The position numbers and the translations under genes are program-made. This document shows positions 53,430-64,000 of a stretch of DNA of 64,000 nt, piece by piece. The stretch's first letter is position 1. Every line of letters starts with the position of its first letter. Source of the stretch: Allomyces arbusculus (Eukaryota; Blastocladiomycota; Blastocladiomycetes; Blastocladiales; Blastocladiaceae); contig JADHYV010000039.1 in NCBI GenBank assembly GCA_027604705.1, forward strand, positions 1 through 64,000. The letters run 5' to 3'. The notes beneath the pieces are model-generated. The model had not been told where the DNA came from. It searched no databases and saw only the letters and a list, made by a program, of their open reading frames with translations.

Positions 53430-54880
53430 CAGGGCCATCACGTAAAGGTCGTCGAGTGACTCCGCAACGGTCGCGTCGAAGCCTGTCTCAGCCGCGGTCT
53501 GCACTTATCCGGCAACGTCGCCAAAACGGAACGCCGGTCGGCATCTTGAAGTTGGACCGCAGGCCGAGCAGCGACGGCGCCGTGACGAGGTCTGGCCGGT
53601 CGAAGCCTCGAGAACCAAACGCTTGGCTTCGCGTGGTGCAGGCGCAAGCCGGGGCCGGGCATTTGCTGGTAGAGGATTGAGGACCGCGTCGGGCGCGCGA
53701 GGAGTGCGGTCATGCAGGGTTAGATGTTCCGTTCCCTGATCGGGTGAAGGACGTCAACCGTGCCAATGCAATCGATGTTGGGAATGTCAGTGCCCTCGGT
53801 CAAGATCGCGCAATTGACGAGCACGGGAAACGCGCCGCGGCGGAACCGGTCAATCAAGCTGGATCGCGTCGTCGTGTCGATGCTGCAGTGCAGCCCGTGC
53901 GCCTCGACTCCAGCCTATTGTAATGCGGCGGTAAGACCCTTGACGTGTGCCACGTCCGCGGCAAAGACGAGCGTCGATCGTTGCTTGGTCAATGTTAAGG
54001 TCGGATCGTCGGGTCACGACACGTTCTGCCACGCGCGCACGATGAGATCGTTGCGGAAATCGTCGTTGAGGACGCGAGACAGCTCGCCCATCGCGAAATT
54101 ACCCTTGACCAGCTTCAATTCGGACAAGTCGGTGGTCGTCGCGAGCGTTTGCAGCACCGAGTCGCTCAGGTGCCCCTCGCGGATCATTAGGAAAACAGGC
54201 AGACAACCGACCTCGCCGACAAGTACGAGCCGAAAATCTGCTGGATCGTATTTGGCCATTCGTGCCGATTCCTTCTTGCCCAGAGCAGTAACACTGGTCA
54301 CGACCACATCGGCGCTTGGAAGATGCGGTTACTGCTTGACTCCACCGCCTTCCACAGCCACAGTCTTTTGGTTATATGGCGAGCACAAGCCTCGAAAACG
54401 AAACAAGCTGTCAAGTAGACAGACCAGGTGCGGGGCCGCGCGTGCGATCTGGCTCACCGCGTGCTTAATCAGCTCCTTTCGATGAGCGAGAACCAGCATC
54501 TTGGTCGCACGCGGGTGCGGGCTTGGAACGCGAGTGATCAGGTTTGAAAAGGCAACCTGGAAAGGGAGCGGGCAGAGAAGCAGCAGCGATCAGTGACTTG
54601 CTCATTTCCTTTCATTGAATCAAACCGAAACACGTGCCGTTTTCCCTGCATCGACAGGAAGAGACAGACTGCCGCATCACGCCACGGCTCAAAGCCGCAA
54701 TTGACTTGTCGATGCAGTCGGCCTGATACGGTCGCAAGGTGTGCTTGGCCGGTGACTGGTCAGATGCGGTCATATTCGCGTCGAGCGAGCCCACATCTTG
54801 GAGCATGGTTGGGATAGCGGCGAGGAACTGCGAGATCTTGGCACTGTCAACATCGGCGGGACGGTCGTGGGCCAGATGCA
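53430..54880 (-). pseudogene. Decayed partial copy of the adjacent IRC3-like helicase gene
   Basis: This stretch matches, exon by exon and in order, the intact helicase gene at 55254-58334. Shared blocks include TLRPYQADCIDKS, ITRVPSPHPRATKMLVLAHR, VVVTSVTALGKKESARMAKY, MIREGHLSDSVLQTL and ARPTRSSILYQQM. It is broken as a host gene copy. A 2-nt deletion lies just before Walker A, whose GAGKT has also become DAGKT. A stop replaces a Gln before the motif II exon. The whole exon carrying AHH and the SAT motif is missing. Motif VI GRG has changed to GPG, and the C-terminal exons are absent. Splice-like junctions are still recognisable, so it arose as a DNA duplication rather than by retroposition, and is moderately old. 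Confidence 0.82.
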
Positions 54881-55253
54881 GCTTGTCCAAACAAATGCGG
54901 ACGCAGTTCAAATGCACTCAACGATCGTCAACGCCGTGCATGCACGCTGGCCGTACTGGAGGAGCGGGTTGGCAAGGAGCGCGTCGATTTCGCTCCAACC
55001 GGGTGGGAAGACTGGACGGAGCTCGACTGCGCCATACCGTCACCGGATTCGACAGACACCACGAGTGCGCGTACCGTCAGACGAGTCGGACGTGCTGTGC
55101 AATGGGGTTGCTGTCTTGAGCAGATGGATCGACTCTCCGTGGATCATGTCTCTGTCGCCCCCGATCCACCCTTCGCCAGCGTCACGCTTCTATGAAAAGG
55201 CGTCGCAACACGGCGGACGAAAGCGAAATCAATCAATCAATCAATCATGTCGA
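54881..55253. other. Spacer between helicase pseudogene and intact copy
   Basis: About 370 bp with no gene. A tetranucleotide repeat (five AATC units, about 55228-55248) lies directly beyond the stop codon of the intact helicase gene. It could mark a duplication junction, but the sequence does not prove this. Confidence 0.4.
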
Positions 55254-58200
55254 TCATTGTCCAACTATCACGGAGTCGTAACCGTCAGAGGCAGCGGGCA
55301 CCCGTTCAGGTGCGCTATCGAGCAGCATCGGCCCCTGATTCTTCCCAACCTGTGGCGGTGTCACTACAGCGTCCACCTTGCGCGGCCTCTTCTGGCCCTC
55401 GACAGCAACACGGACAGAACCCGCGTCGTGGTGGCCGGACCCATCGCGGAGCCGCGCAATCCACTTCATGGCGCGACTCATGGTTATGTGCGCGAGATCA
55501 AACTTGCGCCGCTGCGGTAAATCCATGCCGTCCACCACCGGCGCGAGACCGTCGGGCACAGTCAGGAAACCGAGATCGCGCAGGTGCCGCGCCTGCTTGT
55601 CGGACCGCCCGTCGACCCAGAGCGTATTGCGGGTCTTGCCGCACCAATAATGTGTGTCCGGGAATGCGGTCTCAACCCACGCGTCGCACTCGGACACGAC
55701 TTGCTGGATGGTGGAGAGACCCGCAAAGACGCTCATCAGGTCGGTTTGGACCTTGAAGCGCGAGCCGTTGGTATGCCGGATCGTTTGCTGTGCGTAGACG
55801 GAGTAGGACCCTGGATCAAGTGCCGTGAGTCCTTGAATTTAACGTGTCAAAGGCGAGCAATACGTACACGGCTCCGCCTTGATGCAGAGCATGTCGTTGC
55901 TGGGCAGCTTGAGCGCGAGCAGATCCCGACGCAAAAAGAACCAGTCGAGCCGCGTCGTGATCCCGCGCCCGCGCAACTGCGCGAGAAACCCGATACTATC
56001 GATCACCAAGTCATTGACACTTCCGACGTGGTGCACTTCGACCGAGCCCTCGCGGATAAGCGCGGCATCGAGCAGGTCGAGCGTCGCGGGCGCGTTGTTG
56101 TCGTCTTGCTCATCAAGCAGCGCGTGAATATCGTCAAGCGACTGCGCGACGGTCGCGTCGACGCTGGTCCCGGCCGCAGCCTGCACTTGTCCGGCAACGT
56201 CGCCAAACGGAACGCCAGTCGGCATCTTGAAGTCGGACCGCAATCCAAGCAGCGTCGGCGCCGTGACCAAGTCCGGCCGGTCATAGTAGTCGACGACCTC
56301 GAGGACCAAACACTCGGACTTCGTGTGGTGCAGGCGCAGACCGCGACCGAGCATTTGCTGGTAGAGGACGGTGGAGCGTGTTGGGCGCGCGAGAACTAGG
56401 ACCGTGCGGCATTAGCATCACCATCAAGCCCGTAAGGTGGGAACAGCAAACCGTACCAATGCAATCGATATTGGGAATGTCAGTGCCCTCGGTCAAGATC
56501 GCGCAATTGACGAGCACGGGAAACGCGCCGCGGCGGAACCGATCAATCAAGCTGGACCGTGTCGTCATGTCGATGCCGCCATGCAGCCCATATGCTTCTA
56601 TCCCCTCCCTCCGAAACGCCGCAGCGAGCCCCTCGACGTGTGCCACGTCCGCGGCAAAAACGAGTGTTGAGCGCCGCTTCTTCACCACCACCGCATCCTT
56701 GTTGCCGTTGTTCGGTGTCGACACGTTCTTCCACGCGCGCACGATCAGGTTGTTGCGGAAGTCGTCGTTGACGGTGCGCGACAGGTCGCCCACGACAAAA
56801 TCGCCTTTGGCCAGCGCCACGTCGGACAAGTCAATGGTCGTCTCGACCGTTTGCAGCAAAAAATCGCTCAGGTAGCCTTCGCGGATCATTTGGAGGAAGC
56901 CACGCTGGTATACAACTGTCAACCCGGTCAGCAACGGTCAAACAAAGACGCACCTACATTTTGAAGATGGGTTGAGAATAAAGTACGTACGTCGATCAAA
57001 GATCATGCCGAGCGGCTGCTTATCCATGCGGTGCAGGGTCGCGGAACAGCCCCACAGCAGAATGTGCGACCGGTTATTGCGGTCCAGAAGGCCGAAATGA
57101 TCAAAGATACGACGATACGTCGCCGCCGCAGCATGGTGGGCCTATGTATCGCCAAGAGTCAGATCAGGAAAAAGTGGCACGACAAGGAGGCAGGCAAATG
57201 GAACCAACCTCGTCAACAATCATGAGCCGGAAATCGTTGGGATCGTACTTGGGCAACCGCGCCGATTCCTTCTTGCCCAATGCGGCAACGCTGGCCACGA
57301 CCACGTCGGTATCCGGAAGATGCGGTTGCTGCTTGACCCCAGCACCCTCCATGGCCACGGTCTAATATGTTTCGGATCGTGAGCGCGAACGCCGCACCCA
57401 ACACTGAGACGATCAATTGGGTGGACGTACCATATGCGGAGCTGCGCGTTTGATTTGGCTGACCGCCTGCTCGATAAGCTCCTTGCGATGCGCCAGAACC
57501 AGCGTCTTGGTCGCGCGCGGGTACGGGCTCGGAACGCGCGTGATCAAGTGCGAGAAGATGACCTTGAAAAGAACAGGTGGAGAAGCTGCAGCAATCAGTT
57601 ATTGTCCATTTACTTCGAGTTCAAGGCGAGACGCGTACCGTTTTCCCTGCACCGACGGGCAGCGCGACGGCCTGCCGCATCACGCCACGCGCCATGAACG
57701 CGAGCGACTTGTCAATGCACTCGGCTTGGTACGGGCGCAGCGTGAACTTACTCGACTGCATTTCAGCCCGCACGGGCAATGTCACGTCAGGCCGCGGCCG
57801 CAGCGAACCCGTTGGTAGCGCGGGCGCGGCGGCGTTCGCGTCGACCGACCACACGTCTTGGAGCATGTTCGGGACTTTGGCTAGAACGTCCCTTTCGACG
57901 TGACCCGACACCGGCGGCTGCGAGCGCAGGGCCGAATCACCCACACCGCGTTGGCTGTGGCCCACGGCAGTGCTACTTGTCGTCGAAATCAGCGGGTTCA
58001 TCAACGACCGCAACTGCTTCGCATACTCGGCCCGGATGTGCGCCGATCTGCGGTCACCATGGTCGCGAGTGGCATTCAAATTCTCATGCACTCGATGCGG
58101 GCCGAGGTCGTGCCTTGATGCGTGCAGGGGTGCACGTTGAGCCGTGATCGAGGTGGGAAATGCCATCCCAGATGCAGCGAAGGTCACGAACGGTTCACCC

Positions 58201-58334
58201 GCGCTCAGTATCCGACCCGAGATCTGGCGCGTGTCGCCGCAGTGGAGATGGCCATGAAATGAGAATAACGCCGGGGGTCGCGGCCCTTGCCAAAGCGGCG
58301 CGATGGCCTGGCATGTGCGGCGATGGAGTACCAT
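55254..58334 (-). CDS. IRC3: IRC3-like mitochondrial DEAH-type helicase
   Basis: Superfamily 2 helicase like yeast Irc3, which unwinds branched mitochondrial DNA. Seven exons close in phase (58334-57639, 57562-57431, 57361-57209, 57141-56991, 56915-56457, 56395-55868, 55810-55254), giving 891 aa. Residues 1-210 are basic with little acid (MVLHRRTCQAIAPLWQ...), compatible with a mitochondrial presequence, but longer than usual. Motifs are LRPYQAECIDKSLAFM (Q-motif-like), Walker A LPVGAGKTV, VLAHRKELI (Ia), DEAHH (II, split by an intron), SAT (III), STLVFAADVAHVEGLAAAFR (IV), VLVNCAILTEGTDIPNIDCI (V) and QQMLGRGLRLH (VI). The C-terminal SDKQARHLRDLGF resembles the family's 'KQxxxLxxLG' element. 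Other Met codons at 58340 and 58352 are possible starts. Confidence 0.88.
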
Positions 58335-58637
58335 GAGCATCGTGCGGACCATTTGCAGCTTGTTTGAGCGGATGCCGCCGTCGTTCAACGGGCGCCAAGG
58401 CCGTGCGGCGTGGTGGAGCACGCAGCATGTCGGCCATCGTGTCGGCCATCGTGTCGGACTTGGCTCCAAAGTCGAGCTGGCCCAGCCGGCATTGACAGCG
58501 CGCAGCTGAGCCGCACCATTGCAAGTAATAACAGGACGCGATCGATCGACACCAATGCTAGCGTGACGTACGTGCTGTGCTATTTACAACCAAAGTCTTC
58601 CACACGTTCGATTCAGTCTCGGCGCCCACCAATCCCA

Positions 58638-61600
58638 CTAACCGCGGCTCGACATGCCAGTCGAGTGCGCGTGCGTCCACACCGGGTGGTCCGGCTGGCA
58701 CGCCTGGATCGTTTGGAACCACGGGTCGCGTTGCACCTCGTCCATGGCAATTCGTTTCTGGTGGTAGTGTTCGTGAACCAAGAGCAGTCAGTAACGTTGA
58801 GCTTGAGCGAGACGCGCGAAGCCGTTGCGATCGCGATCAGGCCCGAGAAAGTCGAAACCGCACCACCGGATCCGGCTCGAGCAGTTTGTAGAGCAGCGTG
58901 CGCGGCCCCATATCGAGGTCCTCGATATACTCAAACTGGCCCGTGCCCTTGGTCTCGAGGTACCGCGCATAGTGCGGGTTGTTGGGCATGGCCGCCTTCC
59001 ACGGAATCGTCTTGTGCTTCATGACAAAATAGATGATGCCGACTGCCCAAACGTCGATCTTGTCAGCGTCGTAGGGCTTGCCCGCCCACGCTTCGGGCGC
59101 AATGTAGGGGTCCGACCCAACCGCGCCCTTGACCTTGCGCTTTTCCGTCGACCACGGCACACGATACACTTCGGACGTGCCAAAATCGGCAATCTTGAGC
59201 GTGCGCCCGTCTTGGTCGAGCAGCAGGTTCTCGGGCTTCAAGTCGCGATGAGACACGCCGACGCTGTGCAAGTAGGCGACGCCCGCGACAAGCTGCGCAA
59301 AGAGACAGTTGATTTCGCCGTCCGACATGGGCGGGCCCGTGGCAATGCGCGAAAAGAGATCGCCGCCCGGCATGTACTCCATGACCTTAGTAAGGTGCCA
59401 AGGGCAGACGAGTCAGGACACGATCGCAAGCGAACAGAACATTACCCGCTGAACCATACGCACCTCGCACCAATTATCGTGCTCGTCCTGAATCAAATCG
59501 ACCGTCATGATCACGTGCGGGTGATGCAGCGACGACGAAATACAAAACTCGGATGAGACCTGCTTCACATAATCGCGCTCCGTCTCGTCGCGACGCCGCT
59601 TGCGGAATTTCTTGATCGCATACAGCTGCTCGACACCCGGCCCTTGCGGCGCCAAACTCGAATGACTGCCCGCGGGTGGCATCGCGGGCGAGCCCGCCGA
59701 CGGCGACCCGTATCCGCTCGCGCCAATCAGGTTGCCAGATCCGTGGTGCGACGTCGATCCGCCGCGCGCCAACGTACTTCCATTGGGCACGGGCGACGCT
59801 ACGCTGCTGGTTTCGCTGCCGATCAGCCCGTGGCCCGTACCGTGGTTGCTACCGCTGCTCGCTGCCGTACTGCTCGCGCCGCGCGACATGCTGGCCTGAT
59901 CGTGATGGTGCTCGCTGCCACGATGGTGCCCGTGCCCGTGATGCCCGTGCCCATGGTGCCCATGGTGATGACCGTGATGATGATGGTCCACCTTGTGCGC
60001 GAGCCGCACCGTCGCATTCGCCCCCTTGCCCAAAAACTCCTTGGTAACCCCGTACTTTTCATGTAGCGACGACTCGGAATTACTGCGCGTGAGCTTGCTC
60101 GACGTGCCCGCCGTCTTGGCTGGACTCGCGTCACTGCGCTTGCGGTTCAAAAACATGAGCATCGGCGACATGGGCCGCGGCGGCGGCACTTCCGGCTGCG
60201 GCTGCGCCGTCGGATGCGGCGCGACGGGGGACGCGGTGGAACTCGCATCGACGACACTGCGCGGAAGCGACCCGCTTGAGCAAGGCTCGGACACTTGCGC
60301 CGTCGATCCGTCCGACGGCGACGCGATTAAATGAGAGTGGTGCGTCGGCTGCGCTGTCGGCGACAGCATAGGCGACTGGTTGGCACCATGATTGTGGAGG
60401 TGGAGGTGGTGGTGGTGGTGGTGGTCTGAATGCACAAACTTGTCGAGTTTCTCGATAAACGACCCGGATTTCTTGAATAAGTTCGAATGCGACCCGCGCT
60501 TCGTGTGCGGCGAGAGTCCCGGCGGCGGACTCGCCGTACCCCCACCAGCGGCCGACCCGTGCACGGGCGATCCGGGACTACTCGTCGGATCGGCCGCGGG
60601 CGTCGACGAGCCCGAGTGGAACAGCCGATTGAGCAGCGACACGTGCGACGGGATCCGGTTCGTGTGCGTGCCCTGCGGACTGTGCAGCGCGTTGTCCGAC
60701 CCGAGCAAGCCGTCACCCTTGATAGATTCCTTGCGGCTCAGCGTGCCGCCAGCCTTGACGGCGTACCGCTGCACATCAAACGTCTGTTTCTTGCGCGCAT
60801 CGTCGTCGCCGTCGTCTTGCAGGATCGCGTCGAGCTCCGGGTCATTGACGCTGCCGGCGCTGTTGGTCGCGCACCGGCTGCGCATGGAGGACATGGCGCC
60901 GGGGGTCGTCGTGCCCGAGAGACGGCGCATGTCGTACGGCATCGCGCGGCGCGGACCGTCGAGGTCGAGCGGCGACGGCGGGCCCGTGGTCGGCGGTTCT
61001 GCCGTCTTTGCGTCCTCGTGCTTAGCCGCGACACCAGCGGGCGAAACGGCCAGCAACGGCCGCGACGTTGACTTGCCGCTCTTCTTCGTATCAATCACCA
61101 GCGGCCCCTCTTCATCGTCCTTGGCCTCGGGGACCACCTCGCGCGGATGGTGCAACTCACCATGCATGCGCGGCGACCGCGCTTGCCGCCCCTGGTACAT
61201 GCCGCCGTCTGGCGACGACGCGCGGCGGTGATGGTGCTGTTTCTGTCCCACTACCGTCTTCCCACCCGCACTTTCCTCGGCCACCAGCACCAATTCATCC
61301 GACCGCGTGGGTCCCGCATATGACCGCAACTCGCGCTCCTTGCTATCGGCCGACGACGTCGAGTAGCTCGACGAAATCCCGTCTGGGCTCGGCACCGACG
61401 CGAGCCCGCCCTTGGACGGGATCGTGAACTTGTACGCAAACGCGAGCCGCGGCGGGAGCGGGATCGGGCCGGCAGCGTATCTCGCCCGCGTGGAGGCCGA
61501 GTCAGCGAGGGTTTGCCGCGACCCGCCGCGTGACTTGGCGTCCGACGAGACGGGGCCCTGGTAGGTCGGCGTGGTGCTCGGCGGGTAGGACGAGCATGGC

Positions 61601-62529
61601 GTCGTGGTGCCGGAATTGGCCGCGCGCGTCGTGGGGACAGCGACGGCAGCCGACTTGGCCGCGGCGGCAACGGGCTGCGCTTTGACTGCATCCGCAGTAA
61701 CCGCAACGAGATCCTCCTCGGCCACCGGCTCCGGCGACGGCCCAAACGGCGGCGGCGACGGACTCGCCGTGGGCGACCGCGCATTCTTCATGAGCGATGC
61801 GAGCACCGACTTGTGCGACTTGCCCACGCCCGCATCATGCTTGCGCAGCGGTACAGGCGCCGACGCGGCATGTTGCGCGTGCAAGAACGGCCCACGCTGT
61901 GTCGGCGGAAGGTCCGCACACGCCGACTTAGCACCACCGGCACCTTTGGTCGTGGTCGCGACCACAATAATCTCCGTCTCGCCCGAATCCCAGCGACGGA
62001 ACGCATCGAGAGCCAAGGTGCTGCGCGTCGGACGCGACGCCGGGTCGGATTCGCGGCTGCCGAGCGTTTCGCGCGAGGTCAAGGACGGGGTCGACTTGGC
62101 CGTGATTTGGTGCAGTGGGGCTGGTAAAGTCGCCAGGTCGGCGTCTTCCTCGACAGAGACGAGCGGAGCCGTGACGGGCGCGGCAGGCACAAGGTCCGCA
62201 TCGACGACGCTCCGGAAGGTGGGGCGGTCATCGGCGCTCAACGTGCGCCGGTGCAACGTCCCGCCGCCGCCGGTGCTTGCGCTCGGGGTCGAGTCGAGGT
62301 GCGAGGTTCTCTTGGTGGGTGGGGAGATGGCTACGTGCAGCGCACCGCCGTCTGCGGTGGGAGCCGAGTTGAGCACGTCCGGGTCGCTTTGCGCGGTCGG
62401 CGTTGGAGGAACGACAATCGCGTCGGCCGGCGGTTTGGCGGGACCGCCAGCAGCGTCAGGCGCGCGGGCAGGTGCGCTCGCGCCCACATCGTGAGGGCCG
62501 TTCGCCGGAGTATCAACCTTGACGGGCAT
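58638..62529 (-). CDS. NPR/HAL5-type Ser/Thr protein kinase with a His-rich N-lobe insertion
   Basis: Three exons close in phase (62529-59464, 59385-58864, 58757-58638), giving 1,235 aa. Residues 1-820 are a Ser/Pro/Thr-rich arm, as in fungal Npr1/Hal5 kinases that control nutrient and ion transporters. The kinase begins near 823 with FLGKGANATVRLAHK. About 125 residues then intervene, containing a His/Gly run (HHHHGHHHGHHGHGHHGHGH) and Ser/Gly-rich sequence, before LYAIKKFRKRRRDETERDYV supplies the VAIK lysine. Then come SSEFCISSSLHHPHVI, VMEYMPGGDLF, VSHRDLKPENLLL, DFGTSEVYRVP, VGSDPYIAPEAW and YDADKIDVWAVGIIYFVM, all of NPR/HAL5 type. Exon 3 adds KRIAMDEVQRDPWFQTIQAC. DFG reads DFGTS where yeast members have DFGSA. 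Catalytic residues are intact. Confidence 0.88.
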
Positions 62530-63127
62530 GATGGATCGAGCAAACGGCGGAGTCGAAACAAACGAGATGGTGTAAACTTGACCACTCGAGCGACGCGGCG
62601 GTCAGTTGCCGCAACTCGTGGACGCGTCGTCGTCCCGGAGCAAAGAACCGCGTCCGTTTTCGTGCTGTGCGGGTTCCGTTGCGCTCGGTGCAAAATGGCG
62701 CGGTGGTCCTTGTCAGTCAGGAGCAACAAGCGCAGATGCAGCGGGTGGACAGGTCTGCAGCAAGGCACAGCCGATCGGGGGTGCGCCAAAGCGAGATGCC
62801 GCGCGGGATGCGCGAGCAAGGCGCTGCCGCAAGTCTTTGCTGTGCTCGCGGCCCGCGTTCGGTCGTGGCGGACGCACGTCGTGCGCGGCAACGTGACGGG
62901 CGACGGCGCCTTCGCAGCGCCTTTGTGGAGCAAAATGGCGCCGGTTGCAAATTATCACCGGCAACGCTTTTGACACGTGATGCTCGATCCTCTTGTCCTG
63001 TTGCAGAGTCGGCCGACAACCAACGAATCCGTTCATCGCCAGCAGCGATTCCTCGACCGCGGCCCCACCTTGCCCGTGCGCACCTGCTGCAGTCGATCCG
63101 GGCGCGACTACGCTGCACGCTGACACC
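62530..63127. promoter_or_regulatory. Divergent promoter region, NPR-type kinase / uS12m
   Basis: About 600 bp between two divergent start codons. Frames are open on both strands but without plausible ATG-initiated domains. I see no clear core promoter motif. Confidence 0.4.
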
Positions 63128-63694
63128 ATGTTCGCCGCCCTCCTCCGGCCCGCCGCCGCGGCCGCCGCCCGCACTGCCCGGCCCACGACGTCAGCCCCCT
63201 CGACCCTCTCGACGCTCATGGCGAGGCTGTCGCTGTCCACGCCCGCAGCACCATCCGTCTCCACCTCGCCGCTGTTGCGCACCGGCGCGTCGGCCTTCCA
63301 CACGTCGGCGCCGCGGTACTCGACCTTGATGCAAGTGATCCGCAAGCCGCGCAAGCCCAAGGTGCGCAAGGTCAAGTCACCGCATCTCGACGGGTGCCCA
63401 CAGAAGCGCGGTGTGTGCATCAAGGTCTACACGACGAGTCCCAAGAAGCCCAACTCGGCCGTGCGCAAAGTCGCGAAAGTGCGCTTGTCGAACGGCAAGG
63501 AAGTGATTGCCTACATTCCGGGTGAGGGGCACAACTTGCAGGAACATTCGGTCGTCTTGGTGCGCGGTGGGCGTGTACCGGATTTGCCCGGTGTCCGGTA
63601 CCACTTGATTCGCGGCGCGCTTGACTTGCAGGGCGTGCAGGGCCGGTGCAATGCCCGGTCCAAGTACGGCGTGCCCAAGCCGTCCAAGGAGTAG
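63128..63694 (+). CDS. MRPS12: Mitochondrial ribosomal protein uS12 (MRPS12)
   Basis: Small-subunit decoding-centre protein of mitochondrial ribosomes, 188 aa. The first 65 residues are an Ala/Arg/Ser-rich presequence without acids ([20 protein letters not shown]...). The mature part begins near [15 protein letters not shown]. It contains uS12 blocks [40 protein letters not shown] (the streptomycin-site PKKPNSA), [37 protein letters not shown] and [12 protein letters not shown]. Residues critical for decoding (Lys in [20 protein letters not shown]) are present. ATG at 63128 (GACACCATGTTC) is the first in frame. No intron. Confidence 0.97.
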   Translation: MFAALLRPAAAAAARTARPTTSAPSTLSTLMARLSLSTPAAPSVSTSPLLRTGASAFHTSAPRYSTLMQVIRKPRKPKVRKVKSPHLDGCPQKRGVCIKVYTTSPKKPNSAVRKVAKVRLSNGKEVIAYIPGEGHNLQEHSVVLVRGGRVPDLPGVRYHLIRGALDLQGVQGRCNARSKYGVPKPSKE

Positions 63695-63920
63695 AGTCGG
63701 GTTGTTTTTTTGGTTCCATGGTCGCTTCCGTGTTCATATAGCAAGCTCTATCATGTTTTTCCGGTCTCGCTCGGACTGAGTCTGATCCGAGCTGATCCAG
63801 TCTGAATCGCTGCCGCGTGACCAGATGTCTTTCCCAATGATCAGCTCCGTGATCCCATTTATTCGAGTGGGTTGTCCAAACGTCACGGCTTCTCTTCGTC
63901 GTTCTCTCCACCTCGCCGCT

Positions 63921-64000
63921 TCAGGCCTTCTCGCCCGCGACCTTCTTGGCTTTACGATGCACCTTGCCCACACGCCCACTCACGCGATCCATATCCTCGG
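63921..64000 (-). CDS. C-terminal end of an unidentified gene, runs off the window
   Basis: On the minus strand the last 80 bp read EDMDRVSGRVGKVHRKAKKV then AGEKA and a TGA stop at 63923-63921. The basic Lys-rich ending looks like a real protein C-terminus (ribosomal or nucleolar type), and it converges on uS12m. The piece is too short to name, and chance cannot be excluded. Confidence 0.35.
   Translation of the reverse strand, partial: EDMDRVSGRVGKVHRKAKKVAGEKA

Noticed and set aside
53760-54485. 241-codon plus-strand ORF in the helicase pseudogene region
   Set aside because: The minus strand carries the exon-by-exon homology to the intact helicase. The plus ORF is the antisense of that copy, and a related one occurs opposite the intact gene (56378-56875).
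58428-58456. Short direct repeat (GTCGGCCATC units) upstream of the IRC3-like start
   Set aside because: Only two to three copies of about 12 bp, with no sign of a regulatory or mobile role.
1-64000. Transposons, LTR or virus-like elements, CRISPR arrays, operons, tRNA or rRNA genes
   Set aside because: I saw no reverse transcriptase, transposase, capsid or long terminal repeat, no regular spaced repeats, and no convincing tRNA cloverleaf. A tRNAscan and repeat search would be decisive.

Overview
The window is GC-rich nuclear DNA of a fungus. Genes sit close together on both strands. Most are split by short introns of about 50-120 nt with GTACG/GTGCG-type donors, and many ORFs carry long Pro/Ala/Ser low-complexity arms. 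Fungal hallmarks are beta-1,3-glucan synthase (FKS), aspartate kinase, an SFP1 split-finger factor, AIM19, an IRC3 helicase and an NPR/HAL5-type kinase. Alongside them are genes that yeasts usually lack: a Zwilch kinetochore protein, a UBE2T-type E2, a BRF2-like TFIIB relative and a membrane-anchored bZIP factor. This mix suggests an early-diverging, probably zoosporic fungus (Blastocladiomycota-like). That placement is inference; no rRNA or other taxon marker is present.

Layout. 1-2814 (-): 5' part of FKS. 4389-6200 (-): WRAP73 WD40 protein. 6395-7357 (-): lysine-methyltransferase-like protein. 7591-9396 (-): UBE2T-like E2 with an FG-repeat tail, divergent from a RibD-type deaminase (9774-10394 +). 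10604-13138 (-): bZIP with a transmembrane segment. 13915-17979 (-): CK1-family kinase. 19145-20506 (-): secreted protein. 21038-23005 (-): aspartate kinase, divergent from Zwilch (24094-26532 +). 26656-28687 (-): TFIIIA. 29101-30994 (-): Ser/Thr-rich single-pass membrane protein. 31743-33428 (+): Eaf3/MRG15. 33717-36171 (+): exocyst Sec6. 36288-36971 (-): AIM19, divergent from a Lys-rich membrane-anchored protein (37217-38525 +). 38630-40276 (-): coronin. 40757-42301 (-): BRF2-like factor, divergent from SFP1 (43337-45084 +). 45854-47744 (-): AidB-type acyl-CoA dehydrogenase. 48135-48893 (-): RPEL protein. 49595-53280 (+): AT-hook protein. 53430-54880 (-): decayed copy of the IRC3-like helicase that is intact at 55254-58334 (-). 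58638-62529 (-): NPR/HAL5-type kinase. 63128-63694 (+): mitochondrial uS12. 63921-64000 (-): tail of a further gene.

The genes are ordinary single-copy housekeeping functions, not a cluster or operon: cell wall, actin and secretion (FKS, coronin, Sec6, RPEL protein), chromosome segregation and microtubules (Zwilch, WRAP73), RNA polymerase III and growth control (TFIIIA, BRF2-like, SFP1), chromatin (Eaf3, AT-hook), and mitochondria (IRC3, uS12m, AIM19). Exon structures were worked out by hand from splice motifs. Where a full exon list is given, the phases close without a stop. I saw no convincing tRNA, rRNA, transposon or viral element. The most notable items are the E2/FG-repeat fusion, the Zwilch gene, the ATF6-like bZIP, the BRF2-like factor, the His-rich insertion in a kinase N-lobe, and the tandem helicase gene and pseudogene pair.
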